Of a stretch of 64,000 nucleotides of DNA, positions 27,080-35,359 are shown piece by piece. The DNA comes from Miltoncostaea sp963762825 (GTDB lineage: Bacteria; Actinomycetota; Thermoleophilia; Miltoncostaeales; Miltoncostaeaceae): contig CAVXLZ010000002.1 in the NCBI GenBank assembly GCA_963762825.1, positions 124,001-188,000 on the forward strand, in the 5' to 3' direction. A model generated the notes under the pieces. That model was given only the letters and a program-made list of their open reading frames with translations. It made no database searches and was not told the origin of the DNA. The position numbers and the translations under genes were made by a program. The stretch's first letter is position 1. Every line of letters begins with the position of its first letter.

Positions 27080-27294
27080 GACCGGCCGTCGATCCTCGTG
27101 CCGGTGGACGCTCGCCCACCGACGAGGGCCAGAACGATCCAGATCCCGAAACCGACCGCGAGATCGAGGAAGCCGCGGGCGATGCCATCGCCGCCGAGGA
27201 CGATCGCCCCGAGGCCGGCCCAGACGAAGGCCAGGCCCGCCAGGAAAGCCGCCCCGAAGGCCGCGTTGCGCAGAAGGCGCACGGCCCGGGTCAT
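27076..27294 (-). CDS. small two-helix membrane protein (PgaD-like position)
   Basis: 72 residues from ATG 27294, overlapping the deacetylase stop (ATGA) and the glycosyltransferase start (GTGA). Two hydrophobic helices (AAFGAAFLAGLAFVWAGLGAI and a second around GFLDLAVGFGIWIVLALVGG) with basic ends. Size, topology and place match PgaD/IcaD helper subunits that stabilise the synthase, although these proteins share almost no sequence, so the assignment rests on context. Confidence 0.65.
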   Translation of the reverse strand: MTRAVRLLRNAAFGAAFLAGLAFVWAGLGAIVLGGDGIARGFLDLAVGFGIWIVLALVGGRASTGTRIDGRS

Positions 27295-28058
27295 GGCCGC
27301 CCTCGCAGGGGCCTCGCCACCGGAGGCGTCGCCCGACCGAGGGTGCTGTCGCCGCTCGTCGTGCCGGGCAGCTCGTAGCGGTCGAGCACCGCGCGGGCAT
27401 TGCGCGCGCCCTCGCGCAGGGTCTCCACTCGGCAGACATCGCACGCCTTCGCGTAGCGGATGAACGACCGTAGCGCGGCGAGGTTCTCCGGGAGGCTGGC
27501 CGCCCACTGGTGGACGTCGAGGACGAAGACCGGCTCTCCCACCGCTACGACCGCGTCGAGGCGCCGCGTCCACGCGGCCAGCATCTCATCGGCCGACAGG
27601 GAGCCCGCGTAGCGCGCATCCCAGTCGTTCGGGATCACGAACGGGACCACCAGGATGCGATTGTCCGCTCCCCCGGAGTGGCCCTCGTAGTGGACGTCGA
27701 GCAGGCTCCGTAGCGGGTCGTAGGCGGCCGATCCGTCGTACTCGAGGTTCCAGTCCATCAGGCGATCGCGCGCCTCCCCGGTGATGCTGTTGCGCGGGGC
27801 ACCGAAGCCGTGCACGGAGATGCCCAGCGACCCGAGGGTCGCGAGGCCGCGATCGACGGCGGCGATCTGGGCGTCGCCCGAGAGGGAGTCCAGCTGCTCG
27901 TGGTCGTAGGAGTGCGAGCCGATCTCGTGTCCGGCGGCCGCCGCCCGGGTGACCGCCCCCGTCTGGAGCTCGGCGAGCCGTCCCACGGTGATGAAGGTGG
28001 CGCGCACATCCTCCTCGGCGAACATGTCAACGAGGTCGTCGATCATCGCCGGGTTCAC
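27291..28058 (-). CDS. polysaccharide deacetylase domain (C-terminal half of a PgaB-like protein, split by a frameshift)
   Basis: NodB-type deacetylase domain with the metal motif GHEIGSHSYDHEQL. The frame starts abruptly, without the catalytic strand. Reading upstream in the same frame gives AFDTEPDYQPSYEAVNPAM, which supplies the missing Asp motif, and this joins the end of the gene at 28063-29358 (RVSVVI) if one extra G at 28101-28102 is removed. I therefore take this and the next entry as one gene of about 685 residues. It would remove acetyl groups from the polymer made by the downstream synthase. The stop overlaps the PgaD-like start. Confidence 0.8.
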   Translation of the reverse strand: MNPAMIDDLVDMFAEEDVRATFITVGRLAELQTGAVTRAAAAGHEIGSHSYDHEQLDSLSGDAQIAAVDRGLATLGSLGISVHGFGAPRNSITGEARDRLMDWNLEYDGSAAYDPLRSLLDVHYEGHSGGADNRILVVPFVIPNDWDARYAGSLSADEMLAAWTRRLDAVVAVGEPVFVLDVHQWAASLPENLAALRSFIRYAKACDVCRVETLREGARNARAVLDRYELPGTTSGDSTLGRATPPVARPLRGRP

Positions 28059-28062
28059 CGCC

Positions 28063-29358
28063 TCATAGCTCGGCTGGTAGTCGGGCTCGGTGTCGAACGC
28101 GGATCACGACGGACACTCGATCGGGCCCCGGCATCGGCCCATCGGTTCGATGGGCGTCGACCGCGCGCGCCAAACGACGGAACTCGTGCTCGGACCACGG
28201 GCCGAAGTTGAACCAACTCGCCGACGCGGCCCACGGCCCGATCGCCTCGAGGGTAAGGCGCGTGCGGCGCACTCCCATGTCGCCGTCCAGCACCACGCTG
28301 AGATCCGCCTCCCCGCCGACGAGGCGGGCGGCGCCGTCGAGGCTCTCGCGCACCCATGCGGGGCTCTTGTCCCAGTCGTCCCAGTACCCCATCAGCACGA
28401 GCTCGTCGAGACCCGCTCGGGCCATGCGGGCCAGGTCCTGGCCCGCCTGGGTGTTGAGGGCGTAATCGGTGGCGCTGAACGGCAGGACGAAGGCGCCGAT
28501 CCTGAAGTCGGGGCGCACCTGCTCGACCGCGTCCCGGATCGTGTTGATCGTGTCCACGATCTTCTCGGCGCGGAGATCGGTCCACGCGGTCCAGAGACCG
28601 CCCTGGGCCTCCGAGGCGCGCCGTATGTCCATCGGGACGAGCGCCCGGCCGGTGCGCTCCCGCCAGCCGACGCGCTTCTCGAGCTCGGCCAGTGCCCGCG
28701 GGGTGGCGCACGAGAAGTCGTCGTCGTAGCGGATGAAATCGAGGTAGAGCCCCCTGAGGTCGGGAAAGCGCGCTGCCACCTCGCGGGCGATCGAGGCCTG
28801 ATGGCGGGCCACGGCCGGGTGGAAGGGGCAGAGCCAGTCCCTCTGGATCACCCGCCTGCCGTCCGCGGCGATGCGCTGGGCGCGCCACCCGGGGTGGGCC
28901 GCGGCGGCCTGCGCATCGTGGAGGACGGGCATCCAGCCCATCGGCTCGATGCCCCGGTCTGCGAGGGTGGAGATGAGGGTCCCGAGGCGCCCGTCGCCGT
29001 AGCCCTCAGCGACCGGGCCGACTCTGGAGGGATAGAAGAGGGTCCCGGCGGGGAGCTCGTCGTTCTCGTCCTGCTTCACCTGCACCCACGCCCGCGTCAC
29101 TCCGCGCGCGGCGAAGCGATCCACGAGAGGCCGGACGTCTCCGGTTCTCTTGAGGTGCTGCGAGGTCCGCACCACGATCCCGAGGCCCGCCCGGCCGGCC
29201 GCGGGCTCCTCGGAGCCGTCCGGCGCCGCGCCAAGCGCCGCCAGACCCATGAAAGCGCCCACCAGCAGCGCGGCCCCGAGCGCGCCCAGCAGCACGCGGC
29301 GCGTCGCGCCCGGCCGGGCGTCGCCGTTCCCGGAGTGATTGCTCGAGCGGTGCGGCAC
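28063..29358 (-). CDS. glycoside hydrolase-like domain (N-terminal half of a PgaB-like protein, split by a frameshift)
   Basis: Starts at GTG 29358 behind GAGGAGCATCC. A signal-anchor helix (VLLGALGAALLVGAFMGLAALG) leads into an alpha/beta barrel of about 330 residues like the C-terminal glycosidase domain of PgaB (QVKQDENDELPAG, then PMGWMPVLHD, GLYLDFIRYDDDF and ELVLMGYWDDWDKSP), rich in candidate acidic catalytic residues. In this window the order is hydrolase first, deacetylase second, the reverse of PgaB in gamma-proteobacteria. An extra G at 28101-28102 cuts it from the deacetylase half. The protein should trim and deacetylate exopolysaccharide outside the membrane. Confidence 0.75.
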   Translation of the reverse strand: MPHRSSNHSGNGDARPGATRRVLLGALGAALLVGAFMGLAALGAAPDGSEEPAAGRAGLGIVVRTSQHLKRTGDVRPLVDRFAARGVTRAWVQVKQDENDELPAGTLFYPSRVGPVAEGYGDGRLGTLISTLADRGIEPMGWMPVLHDAQAAAAHPGWRAQRIAADGRRVIQRDWLCPFHPAVARHQASIAREVAARFPDLRGLYLDFIRYDDDFSCATPRALAELEKRVGWRERTGRALVPMDIRRASEAQGGLWTAWTDLRAEKIVDTINTIRDAVEQVRPDFRIGAFVLPFSATDYALNTQAGQDLARMARAGLDELVLMGYWDDWDKSPAWVRESLDGAARLVGGEADLSVVLDGDMGVRRTRLTLEAIGPWAASASWFNFGPWSEHEFRRLARAVDAHRTDGPMPGPDRVSVVIRVRHRARLPAEL

Positions 29359-29440
29359 GGATGCTCCTCGCGAGAGTGGACCCGAGGCCGGTCGGATGGC
29401 CGGCCTCACGACCACTACGGTCCCCGGCGCCCGGTCCACG

Positions 29441-29475
29441 TCTCAATCGGACCATGGTCCTAGGTCCGATTGAGA
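29441..29475. promoter_or_regulatory. GGTCCTASGWCC element, copy b, inside a 35-bp perfect palindrome
   Basis: TCTCAATCGGACC (29441-29453), 9 bases, then GGTCCGATTGAGA (29463-29475): a perfect 13-bp inverted repeat. The core GGTCCTAGGTCC is at 29456-29467. It lies 83-117 bases before the PgaB-like gene, so it may control the exopolysaccharide operon. The palindrome also sits just after the stop of the secreted-protein gene and could double as a terminator. Confidence 0.65.
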
Positions 29476-29483
29476 TCCCGCAG

Positions 29484-29927
29484 CTACGGCTCGACCACCG
29501 TGGCGCCGGCCGAGCAGGTCTCCCCCCGGGGAGCCGCAGCGCGTATCCAGACGGCGTCGGGCCCGTCGAAGTCGGGCAGGAAGACGCGGTACTCGAACCC
29601 GCGACGGGAGCGCGTGGCACGGACGCGGACGCGCTTCACCAGCCGTCGCTCATGGAAGACCGCCACCCGCCAGAGTCCGCGCTTGGCGGTGTTGACCCGC
29701 AGATCGGCGCGGATCCTCCCGTCCCGCGCGCGCAGGCGCAGGCGGGCCGAGCTCCTGCGGCCGCAGACGCCCTTGACCCGCACCTCGACGCGATCGGAGC
29801 GGATCTCGACCCGATCGTCGCCGCCGCGCGCGGAGGCCTGCGTGGCGGGCACGAGCACCGCCCCGGCGCAGGCGCACGCGGCGATGGCAGGAGCGAAGCG
29901 TCTCAGGTGGCCCGGGCCCATGACCAT
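29484..29927 (-). CDS. secreted protein, paralogue of the one at 25254-25748
   Basis: 147 residues. Signal peptide after a short basic start (FAPAIAACACAGAVLVPATQASA). The mature domain is a small, basic, beta-rich unit with Cys in VKGVCGRRSS and a second Cys near the end (GETCSAGATV), the same spacing as its paralogue. No known family. The ATG at 29921 is an alternative start. It stands alone between two GGTCCTASGWCC elements, the upstream one 38-50 bases from the start. Confidence 0.7.
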   Translation of the reverse strand: MVMGPGHLRRFAPAIAACACAGAVLVPATQASARGGDDRVEIRSDRVEVRVKGVCGRRSSARLRLRARDGRIRADLRVNTAKRGLWRVAVFHERRLVKRVRVRATRSRRGFEYRVFLPDFDGPDAVWIRAAAPRGETCSAGATVVEP

Positions 29928-29953
29928 ACGGTCGGGTAGCCGGGACCATGAGG

Positions 29954-29977
29954 CAATCGGACCTAGGTCCTACGACC
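29954..29977. promoter_or_regulatory. GGTCCTASGWCC element, copy c
   Basis: CAATCGGACCTAGGTCCTACGACC: a core GGTCCTACGACC (29966-29977) preceded by the CAATCGGACC flank shared with copy b. It lies upstream of the secreted-protein gene starting at 29927 and overlaps the stop codon of the response regulator gene. Confidence 0.62.
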
Positions 29978-30608
29978 CGGCGCCCGGCTCCTCGACGATC
30001 CCATTGCGGACGGCCCAGACGGCGGCCTGGGTGCGATCGTCCACCCCGATCGTGCGAAAGACGCTCGTGAGGTGCGCCTTGACGGTCTTCTCGCTGATGC
30101 CGAGGCGGCGCGAGATGAGCTTGTTGGGGAGCCCCTGCGCCACGAGGGCCAGCACCTCCCGCTCGCGCCCCGACAGGCCCGCCGCCTCTGGCCGGGCCCG
30201 CGAGGCGAGGAGTGCACTGGCCGCCCGCGGATCGAGCGGCGACTCGCCGCGCGCCGCGGCCGCAATGCCCCGCTCGAGCTCCTCGGGCGTCGCGTCCTTG
30301 AGCAGGTAGCCGACCGCTCCGGCATCGAGCGCCTGCATGATGCGGGAGCGGTCCGAGAACGAGGTGAGTATCACCACCGCCACCTCCGGGTGACGATGGT
30401 GCAGGATGCGCGTCGCCTCGATCCCGTCGGGTGAGGGCATCTCGAGATCCATCAGCACGACGTCGGCGCCATGCGTCGCCACGGCGGCGAGGGCCTCGTC
30501 GGCCCCTCCGGCGGCGGCGACGACCTCCACGCCCCCGAAGGTCTCGATGAGTTGCCCCAGCCCTGCGCGGACGACGGCGTGGTCGTCGCAGACGACCACG
30601 CGGATCAC
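29970..30608 (-). CDS. NarL/LuxR family response regulator
   Basis: 212 residues: receiver with phosphoacceptor Asp54 (VVLMDLEMPSPDG) and conserved Lys (GYLLKDAT), then a LuxR helix-turn-helix (LSGREREVLALVAQGL, LGISEKTVKAHLTSVF). It receives phosphate from the kinase encoded upstream (ATGA overlap) and is the natural candidate to bind the GGTCCTASGWCC palindromes found before its own operon, the exopolysaccharide operon and two secreted-protein genes. Confidence 0.9.
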   Translation of the reverse strand: MIRVVVCDDHAVVRAGLGQLIETFGGVEVVAAAGGADEALAAVATHGADVVLMDLEMPSPDGIEATRILHHRHPEVAVVILTSFSDRSRIMQALDAGAVGYLLKDATPEELERGIAAAARGESPLDPRAASALLASRARPEAAGLSGREREVLALVAQGLPNKLISRRLGISEKTVKAHLTSVFRTIGVDDRTQAAVWAVRNGIVEEPGAGS

Positions 30609-31927
30609 GCCGGCACCTCGAGCTCGACGACCGTGCCGCCGCCGGGAGTCGAGCGGACCTCGGCGCGCCCGCCCAGATGCGCGGCCAGGTCCTCGACGAG
30701 CGAGAGGCCGAGATGGCCCTCCGCGCGCCGCCGCTCGCGAGTGGGCGCGTCGAAGCCCCGGCCATCGTCCTCGACGCGCAGCCGGGCCAGGCCCTCGCTC
30801 ACCGACGCGAGAACGCTCACCCGGTGCGCATCGGCGTGGGCCAGGACGTTGCGAAGCGCCTCGGAGGCGGCGCGGTACAGGAGCTCCTCGCTCTGCGGCC
30901 GCAGCGGCAGGTCTGCGGGCACCTCGAGCGCGACCTCGACGCCGCGGGCGCGCAGGGTCGTGGCGAGATCGTTCACGGCCGCCGCGAGACCCTGATCGTG
31001 GAGGCGCCCCGGGTTGATGTCGACCACGGCCGCCCGCAGGCGTCGCGTACCCTCGCGCGCCGCGTCGGCTCCCTCGCGAAGGGCTCCGACGGTCGCCGCA
31101 TCGGTTCCCTCGGGCGCCCGTGTTGCGGCGGCCGCGAGCCCGAAGGCGAGACCGGCCAGATCCTGAAGGGGTCCGTCGTGGAGCTCGGCGGCGACGCGGC
31201 GACGCTCCACCGATGAGGATTCGAGCGCCGCCTCGAGCAGCCCCTCGCGCTCGCGCAGGCCGTCGCGCAGCTTGCGGGCCATCGACCAGGCCAGCGGCAC
31301 CTGCACCAGCCAGAGCAGGAGCAGCGCACCGCCGATGACCGGGATGAACGCGGTGATGATCCGGCGCCCGCTCTCGTCGATGGCGCTCTGGCGCTGGTAG
31401 AGCTCGAAGAGCGCGAGGCGCCCCTCCGAGCTGCGGATCGGCAGGTAGACCTCGAGCAGCGAGCCCTCGTCGCGCTCGAAGATGTTCTCGGGGCGCGACA
31501 GATCGCTGACCTCCGCGTTCGTGCGCCCGTCCTTGAGCGCCTCACGCTCGTCCTCGCCGAGCGGATAGCGACGGCCGATCAGCCGGGGCTCGTCGGAGTA
31601 CGCGATCCTGCCCTCGGGCGTCCACACCTTGACCCGCACGACCTCGTCGCTCAGGACGTACTGCTGCACCACACGATCGAGGTCGTCCAGGGCCGCGGAG
31701 CTCCCGTCGAGGGCGGCCTCGGTGAAGACGGGCTCGACCACCCCGCGTGCGGCGAGGGTCGCCAGGGTGCGCGCCTCGTCGATCGCCTGGCGGTCCCCAA
31801 GCTGGCGGAGCAGGAACACTCCCCCGACGGCGAGGCCCGCCAGAACCACCAGCCCCGCGAGCATGAAGCGGGCCACCGCCCCCCTGACGGATGGCCCGCG
31901 CGCCACACCACCTGGGGAGTCGCCCAT
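30605..31927 (-). CDS. NarL-type sensor histidine kinase
   Basis: 440 residues. Two membrane helices (about 18-38 and 185-208) flank an extracytoplasmic sensor of about 145 residues with a PAS/Cache-like look. The kinase core is the HisKA_3 type, with phosphoacceptor His in VAAELHDGPLQDLAG, followed by a short ATPase domain (DDGRGFD, GHLGLSLVEDLAAHLGG). It controls the NarL-type regulator downstream. Copy d of the GGTCCTASGWCC element lies 38 bases before its start, suggesting autoregulation. Confidence 0.9.
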   Translation of the reverse strand: MGDSPGGVARGPSVRGAVARFMLAGLVVLAGLAVGGVFLLRQLGDRQAIDEARTLATLAARGVVEPVFTEAALDGSSAALDDLDRVVQQYVLSDEVVRVKVWTPEGRIAYSDEPRLIGRRYPLGEDEREALKDGRTNAEVSDLSRPENIFERDEGSLLEVYLPIRSSEGRLALFELYQRQSAIDESGRRIITAFIPVIGGALLLLWLVQVPLAWSMARKLRDGLREREGLLEAALESSSVERRRVAAELHDGPLQDLAGLAFGLAAAATRAPEGTDAATVGALREGADAAREGTRRLRAAVVDINPGRLHDQGLAAAVNDLATTLRARGVEVALEVPADLPLRPQSEELLYRAASEALRNVLAHADAHRVSVLASVSEGLARLRVEDDGRGFDAPTRERRRAEGHLGLSLVEDLAAHLGGRAEVRSTPGGGTVVELEVPA

Positions 31928-31962
31928 GGCGGCGAGGGTACACCGGGCGCTGAGGGTCGCAC

Positions 31963-31987
31963 ATGGTCCTAGGACCTATGTCCTACC
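31963..31987. promoter_or_regulatory. GGTCCTASGWCC element, copy d
   Basis: ATGGTCCTAGGACCTATGTCCTACC: a core GGTCCTAGGACC (31965-31976) with a further TGTCCTA half-site directly after it. It lies between the start of the kinase operon (31927) and the end of the gene at 31999-32352, on the promoter side of the kinase gene. Confidence 0.65.
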
Positions 31988-31998
31988 GCGGCACGCCA

Positions 31999-32352
31999 TT
32001 AGTCGTCATCGCTGTCGTGGTCACGTCCGCGACCGCGGTCGTCATCGCGCTCCGGCGGATCGACCGCGTCGCGGTCCGTGGTCGTGGAGGGGGTGCGCAC
32101 CGTGGAGGCGCGGGTGACTGCGGGGGGCGCCACGACCGTCCGGGCTCGGGTCGTCGCGCGAGGCGCCGCGACCGGCGCCGCACCGGTGGTGGCGAGCCCG
32201 GGGGCGACGGGGCTGAGACGCCCGAGGCGATCCTCGCCAGTCGAGCCGAGCAGAGCGACGTTGGCGAACGCCGCCACGAGCGCGAGCGCAGCAACCGCGA
32301 TGCCGATCGCCACGGGCGTCCAGAGGCGTCGGCGCCGCGATCTCCCGCTCAT
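31999..32352 (-). CDS. small membrane-anchored protein with acidic His/Asp tail (redox cassette 1)
   Basis: 117 residues from ATG 32350-32352, overlapping the stop of the ferric-reductase-like gene (ATGA). Basic start (SGRSRRRRLW), one membrane helix (VAIGIAVAALALVAAFANVAL), an Ala/Pro/Thr-rich outer segment, and a C-terminal tail made almost only of Asp, Arg and His, ending HDSDDD. The tail resembles those of the proteins at 34167-34544 and 39417-39965 and could bind metal ions. It is the last gene of cassette 1. Function unknown. Confidence 0.68.
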   Translation of the reverse strand: MSGRSRRRRLWTPVAIGIAVAALALVAAFANVALLGSTGEDRLGRLSPVAPGLATTGAAPVAAPRATTRARTVVAPPAVTRASTVRTPSTTTDRDAVDPPERDDDRGRGRDHDSDDD

Positions 32353-32972
32353 GCGATCGCCCTTTCGCGCGTCGTCTCCCGCTCGTCGGCCACCTCGGGA
32401 GTGTGACGGGTCGCGGGCGGGCGCGCACGTCGCACCGCCGCAGCCCGGCGTGCCGTGACCACCCGCCACGTCGTGAGGCCGGCCACCGCGCCGACCGCGC
32501 CGCCGTAGAGCGCCATCGCCCAGGTGGTGCCACTGTCGGTCCCGCTCGCGATCCCGTGGACCGCTCCTCCCACGAAGACGGCGTAGGTAAGCCAATGGAT
32601 CCGGCGCCACACGTGCACCCCGATGCGCTTGCGAAAGCGGAAGGACAGGTGGACGAGTAGGGCCGCCTCCGCGGCGACGACGCCGACTGCGGTCCAGATC
32701 GGCCGGTAGGGCACCAGTCCCGGCACGACGAGGGCGAGCGGGCTGATGTCCACCGTGGTGTCGAGCACGAGAGCGGTGCCGTGGACGGCGATCGCGATCA
32801 GCGCCAGCAGCGAGAAGTGACGGTGGAGGTTGACCATGCCGCTTCCCTTGAGCCCGCCGACACCGGTCCGCGTGCGCACCAGGAGCCCGGCGATCATCGC
32901 GCAGGCGATGAGGGCGAACGCCGCGAAGCCGGTGGCCCGGGCGACGATCCACGGAAGCATGTCGATCGTCAT
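32349..32972 (-). CDS. ferric-reductase-like transmembrane b-heme protein (cassette 1)
   Basis: 207 residues with five to six hydrophobic segments. The ferric-reductase-like transmembrane fold is recognised by two His pairs facing each other in the membrane: His50/52 and His64 (NLHRHFSLLALIAIAVHG) and His126 and His139 (IHWLTYAVFVGGAVHG). The pattern H-x13-H and H-x12-H recurs in all four copies in this window (37398, 42755, 45802). It should carry electrons across the membrane through two b hemes. There is no FAD/NAD domain, so it needs partners. ATGA overlaps bind it to apbE upstream and the small acidic protein downstream. Confidence 0.85.
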   Translation of the reverse strand: MTIDMLPWIVARATGFAAFALIACAMIAGLLVRTRTGVGGLKGSGMVNLHRHFSLLALIAIAVHGTALVLDTTVDISPLALVVPGLVPYRPIWTAVGVVAAEAALLVHLSFRFRKRIGVHVWRRIHWLTYAVFVGGAVHGIASGTDSGTTWAMALYGGAVGAVAGLTTWRVVTARRAAAVRRARPPATRHTPEVADERETTRERAIA

Positions 32973-33844
32973 CGCAGGCCTCCGGCCAGGGTCACGGAGC
33001 CGGCTTCGTCGACGAGCGCCGCCGGCACGCCCCACACGTCTGCGAGATGACGGCCCTCGCCCGCACCGGCCACGAGCAGCGCGGTGGCGATCGCGTCGGC
33101 TTCGGCGCCGCTCGCGGCGATCGCAGTCGCCCGCACCAGGTCGGTGGGAGCAGGGCTGCCGCGCCGGGGTTCGATGGCGTGGTGCAAGGTCCGCCCGGCC
33201 CGCTTCCACCGACGCCGGTCCGTGCCCGACGTGGCCAGCGCGCCGCGCTCCAGATCCAGGACGAGGTCGGCGCCCGGCGTCGCGATCGATACGGACCACG
33301 GGCCATCCCCTCGCGGGCCGCTCACCACGAGATCGCCTCCGACGTTGACGAGACATGGACCGGCCCCGGCGAGGATCGCGCACGCCCTGTCGGCGGCATC
33401 CCCCTTCGCGATGGCACCGAGATCGAGGTCCACCCCCGGGCCGAGCCCCACCCACCCCCACTCGGTGTCGAGCATCACGATCCCCCCGGCCGGCGACGGG
33501 GCGCCGGGCGGACGGGGATCGGCATCGAGGGTCTCGAAGCTGCGGTCGTAGCCCGACGACCTGACCGCCCGCCCGACCGTGGGATCGAAGCGCCCGCCGG
33601 TCCTCCGCCGCAGATCGAGCGCCGCCGCTAGCACGCGGGCGAGATCGGGCCCCACGCGCATCCGGCGCTCGCGGTTGAGCCGGCTCAGCTCGGAATCCGG
33701 CAGGAATCGCGAGAGCAGCAGCTCGAGCCTTGCGATCTCATCGCGCGCTGCCGCGAAGGCCGCGCGCGCACCGGGTTCGTCCGGCGCATCCAGCAGCAGC
33801 TCCACCGACGTCCCCATGGCCCCGAAGCCCTCACGCAGAATCAC
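32969..33844 (-). CDS. apbE: FAD:protein FMN transferase, ApbE family (cassette 1)
   Basis: 291 residues from GTG 33844, overlapping the upstream stop (GTGA). ApbE motifs: the early MGTSVELLLD strand, ELSRLNR, GGRFDPTVG, the Mg/FAD motif DLDLGAIAKGDAADRA, NVGGDLVVSG, LATSGTDRR and the late LHHAIEPRRGSP. ApbE enzymes attach FMN to a Thr or Ser of an extracytoplasmic protein. No clear signal peptide is seen, unlike exported relatives. No protein with a recognisable FMN-binding target domain lies in the window, so the partner may be one of the small anchored proteins beside it or encoded elsewhere. Confidence 0.88.
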   Translation of the reverse strand: MILREGFGAMGTSVELLLDAPDEPGARAAFAAARDEIARLELLLSRFLPDSELSRLNRERRMRVGPDLARVLAAALDLRRRTGGRFDPTVGRAVRSSGYDRSFETLDADPRPPGAPSPAGGIVMLDTEWGWVGLGPGVDLDLGAIAKGDAADRACAILAGAGPCLVNVGGDLVVSGPRGDGPWSVSIATPGADLVLDLERGALATSGTDRRRWKRAGRTLHHAIEPRRGSPAPTDLVRATAIAASGAEADAIATALLVAGAGEGRHLADVWGVPAALVDEAGSVTLAGGLR

Positions 33845-34167
33845 GAGCTCGCACTCCGGGTGACGGGCGCGGCGGCGGCAGGCGCCACCGAGACGATCGG
33901 GGCGGCGGCCACGGGGATCGGGGCGGCGGCCGCTGCGCTGGCCGTTGCCGCCACGGCTCGCAGGCGCCGTTCCGCCAGCTGCAACCGCGCCGCCGCCCGG
34001 GCCTCCCGCGCGGCGAGGCCGTCGGGGACCGCCGATGCGGCAGCGGTCGGGGCGACCGCGGCCGGCGCGGCGCTCGGAAGCGGGTCCGACCCGATCGCCG
34101 CGGCGGCACCCACGGTCGCGACGGCGACGGCCAGCGAGATCACCTGGCGCAGACGTGGCGGGGCCAT
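33841..34167 (-). CDS. small Ala-rich membrane-anchored protein, APV-SS tail family (cassette 1)
   Basis: 108 residues from ATG 34167, which overlaps the previous TGA. One hydrophobic N-terminal segment (VISLAVAVATVGAAAAIG), a helical Ala/Arg stretch (AREARAAARLQLAERRL), and a tail that reads APIVSVAPAAAAPVTRSASS. Nearly the same tail closes the proteins at 38884-39405 and 43352-43705, so I place them in one family. Gene order (before apbE, GTGA overlap) is the same as in cassette 2. Function unknown; an extracytoplasmic helper of the flavin or heme chain is a guess. Confidence 0.62.
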   Translation of the reverse strand: MAPPRLRQVISLAVAVATVGAAAAIGSDPLPSAAPAAVAPTAAASAVPDGLAAREARAAARLQLAERRLRAVAATASAAAAAPIPVAAAPIVSVAPAAAAPVTRSASS

Positions 34168-34544
34168 CAATCGTCCTGCTCGTGGTAGGCGCCGTCGTCG
34201 TCGTGGTCGTCGTACCCGTGGTCATCGCCTCCGTACTCCTCGTGGTCGCCCGACACGGCCGAGGTCGCCCTCGGGGCGGCCGTGTAGGTCACGACGGGCG
34301 TGGTGGCCGCGCGCCGCTCGGTCGACCGGGAGGCGGCCTTTCGCAGCGCGGCGTCGGCGGCCCGCTCGGCCCTGCGCAGGTTCGCCAACCTCTGGTTAAG
34401 GGCGCTGGGTGCCTCCGCGCCCGTGGAGACGAGGGCCGGCGGGGGCGAATCGGCCGGGCCCGAATCCACGGTGGCCTGGGTGAGGCCGACCACCCCTGCG
34501 ACTCCCGCCAGACCGGCAACTCCTGCGACGATCAAGGCGTGCAT
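34167..34544 (-). CDS. small secreted or anchored protein with Asp/His-rich tail (cassette 1)
   Basis: 125 residues. The N-terminal hydrophobic segment (LIVAGVAGLAGVAGVVGL) could be an anchor or signal peptide. A short amphipathic helix follows (LNQRLANLRRAERAADAAL), then a Thr/Ala segment, then about 26 residues of Asp, His, Glu, Gly and Tyr ending YHEQDD. The helix plan is shared with 39417-39965 (LAAQKAKLAAADRSIKGAL) and 43692-44357 (LDQLDASLRQAL). The tail suggests binding of divalent metal or heme-linked chemistry, unproven. It is the first gene of the cassette 1 operon and divergent from the OmpR-type regulator. Confidence 0.65.
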   Translation of the reverse strand: MHALIVAGVAGLAGVAGVVGLTQATVDSGPADSPPPALVSTGAEAPSALNQRLANLRRAERAADAALRKAASRSTERRAATTPVVTYTAAPRATSAVSGDHEEYGGDDHGYDDHDDDGAYHEQDD

Positions 34545-34693
34545 GTCATCCCCCTTGCTCGATCAACCTGTGCTCCAACGGTAGATCGGTGGGGCTTTTC
34601 GTAGGGTCAGGGGTTCATAGAGGTGCTCAACGGTTTGGTAAAGGAACGGCAGGACGCTTCCCGGACGCGTCCGAGGGGGGCATGATCGGCGCC

Positions 34694-35355
<662 letters not shown>

Positions 35356-35359
<4 letters not shown>

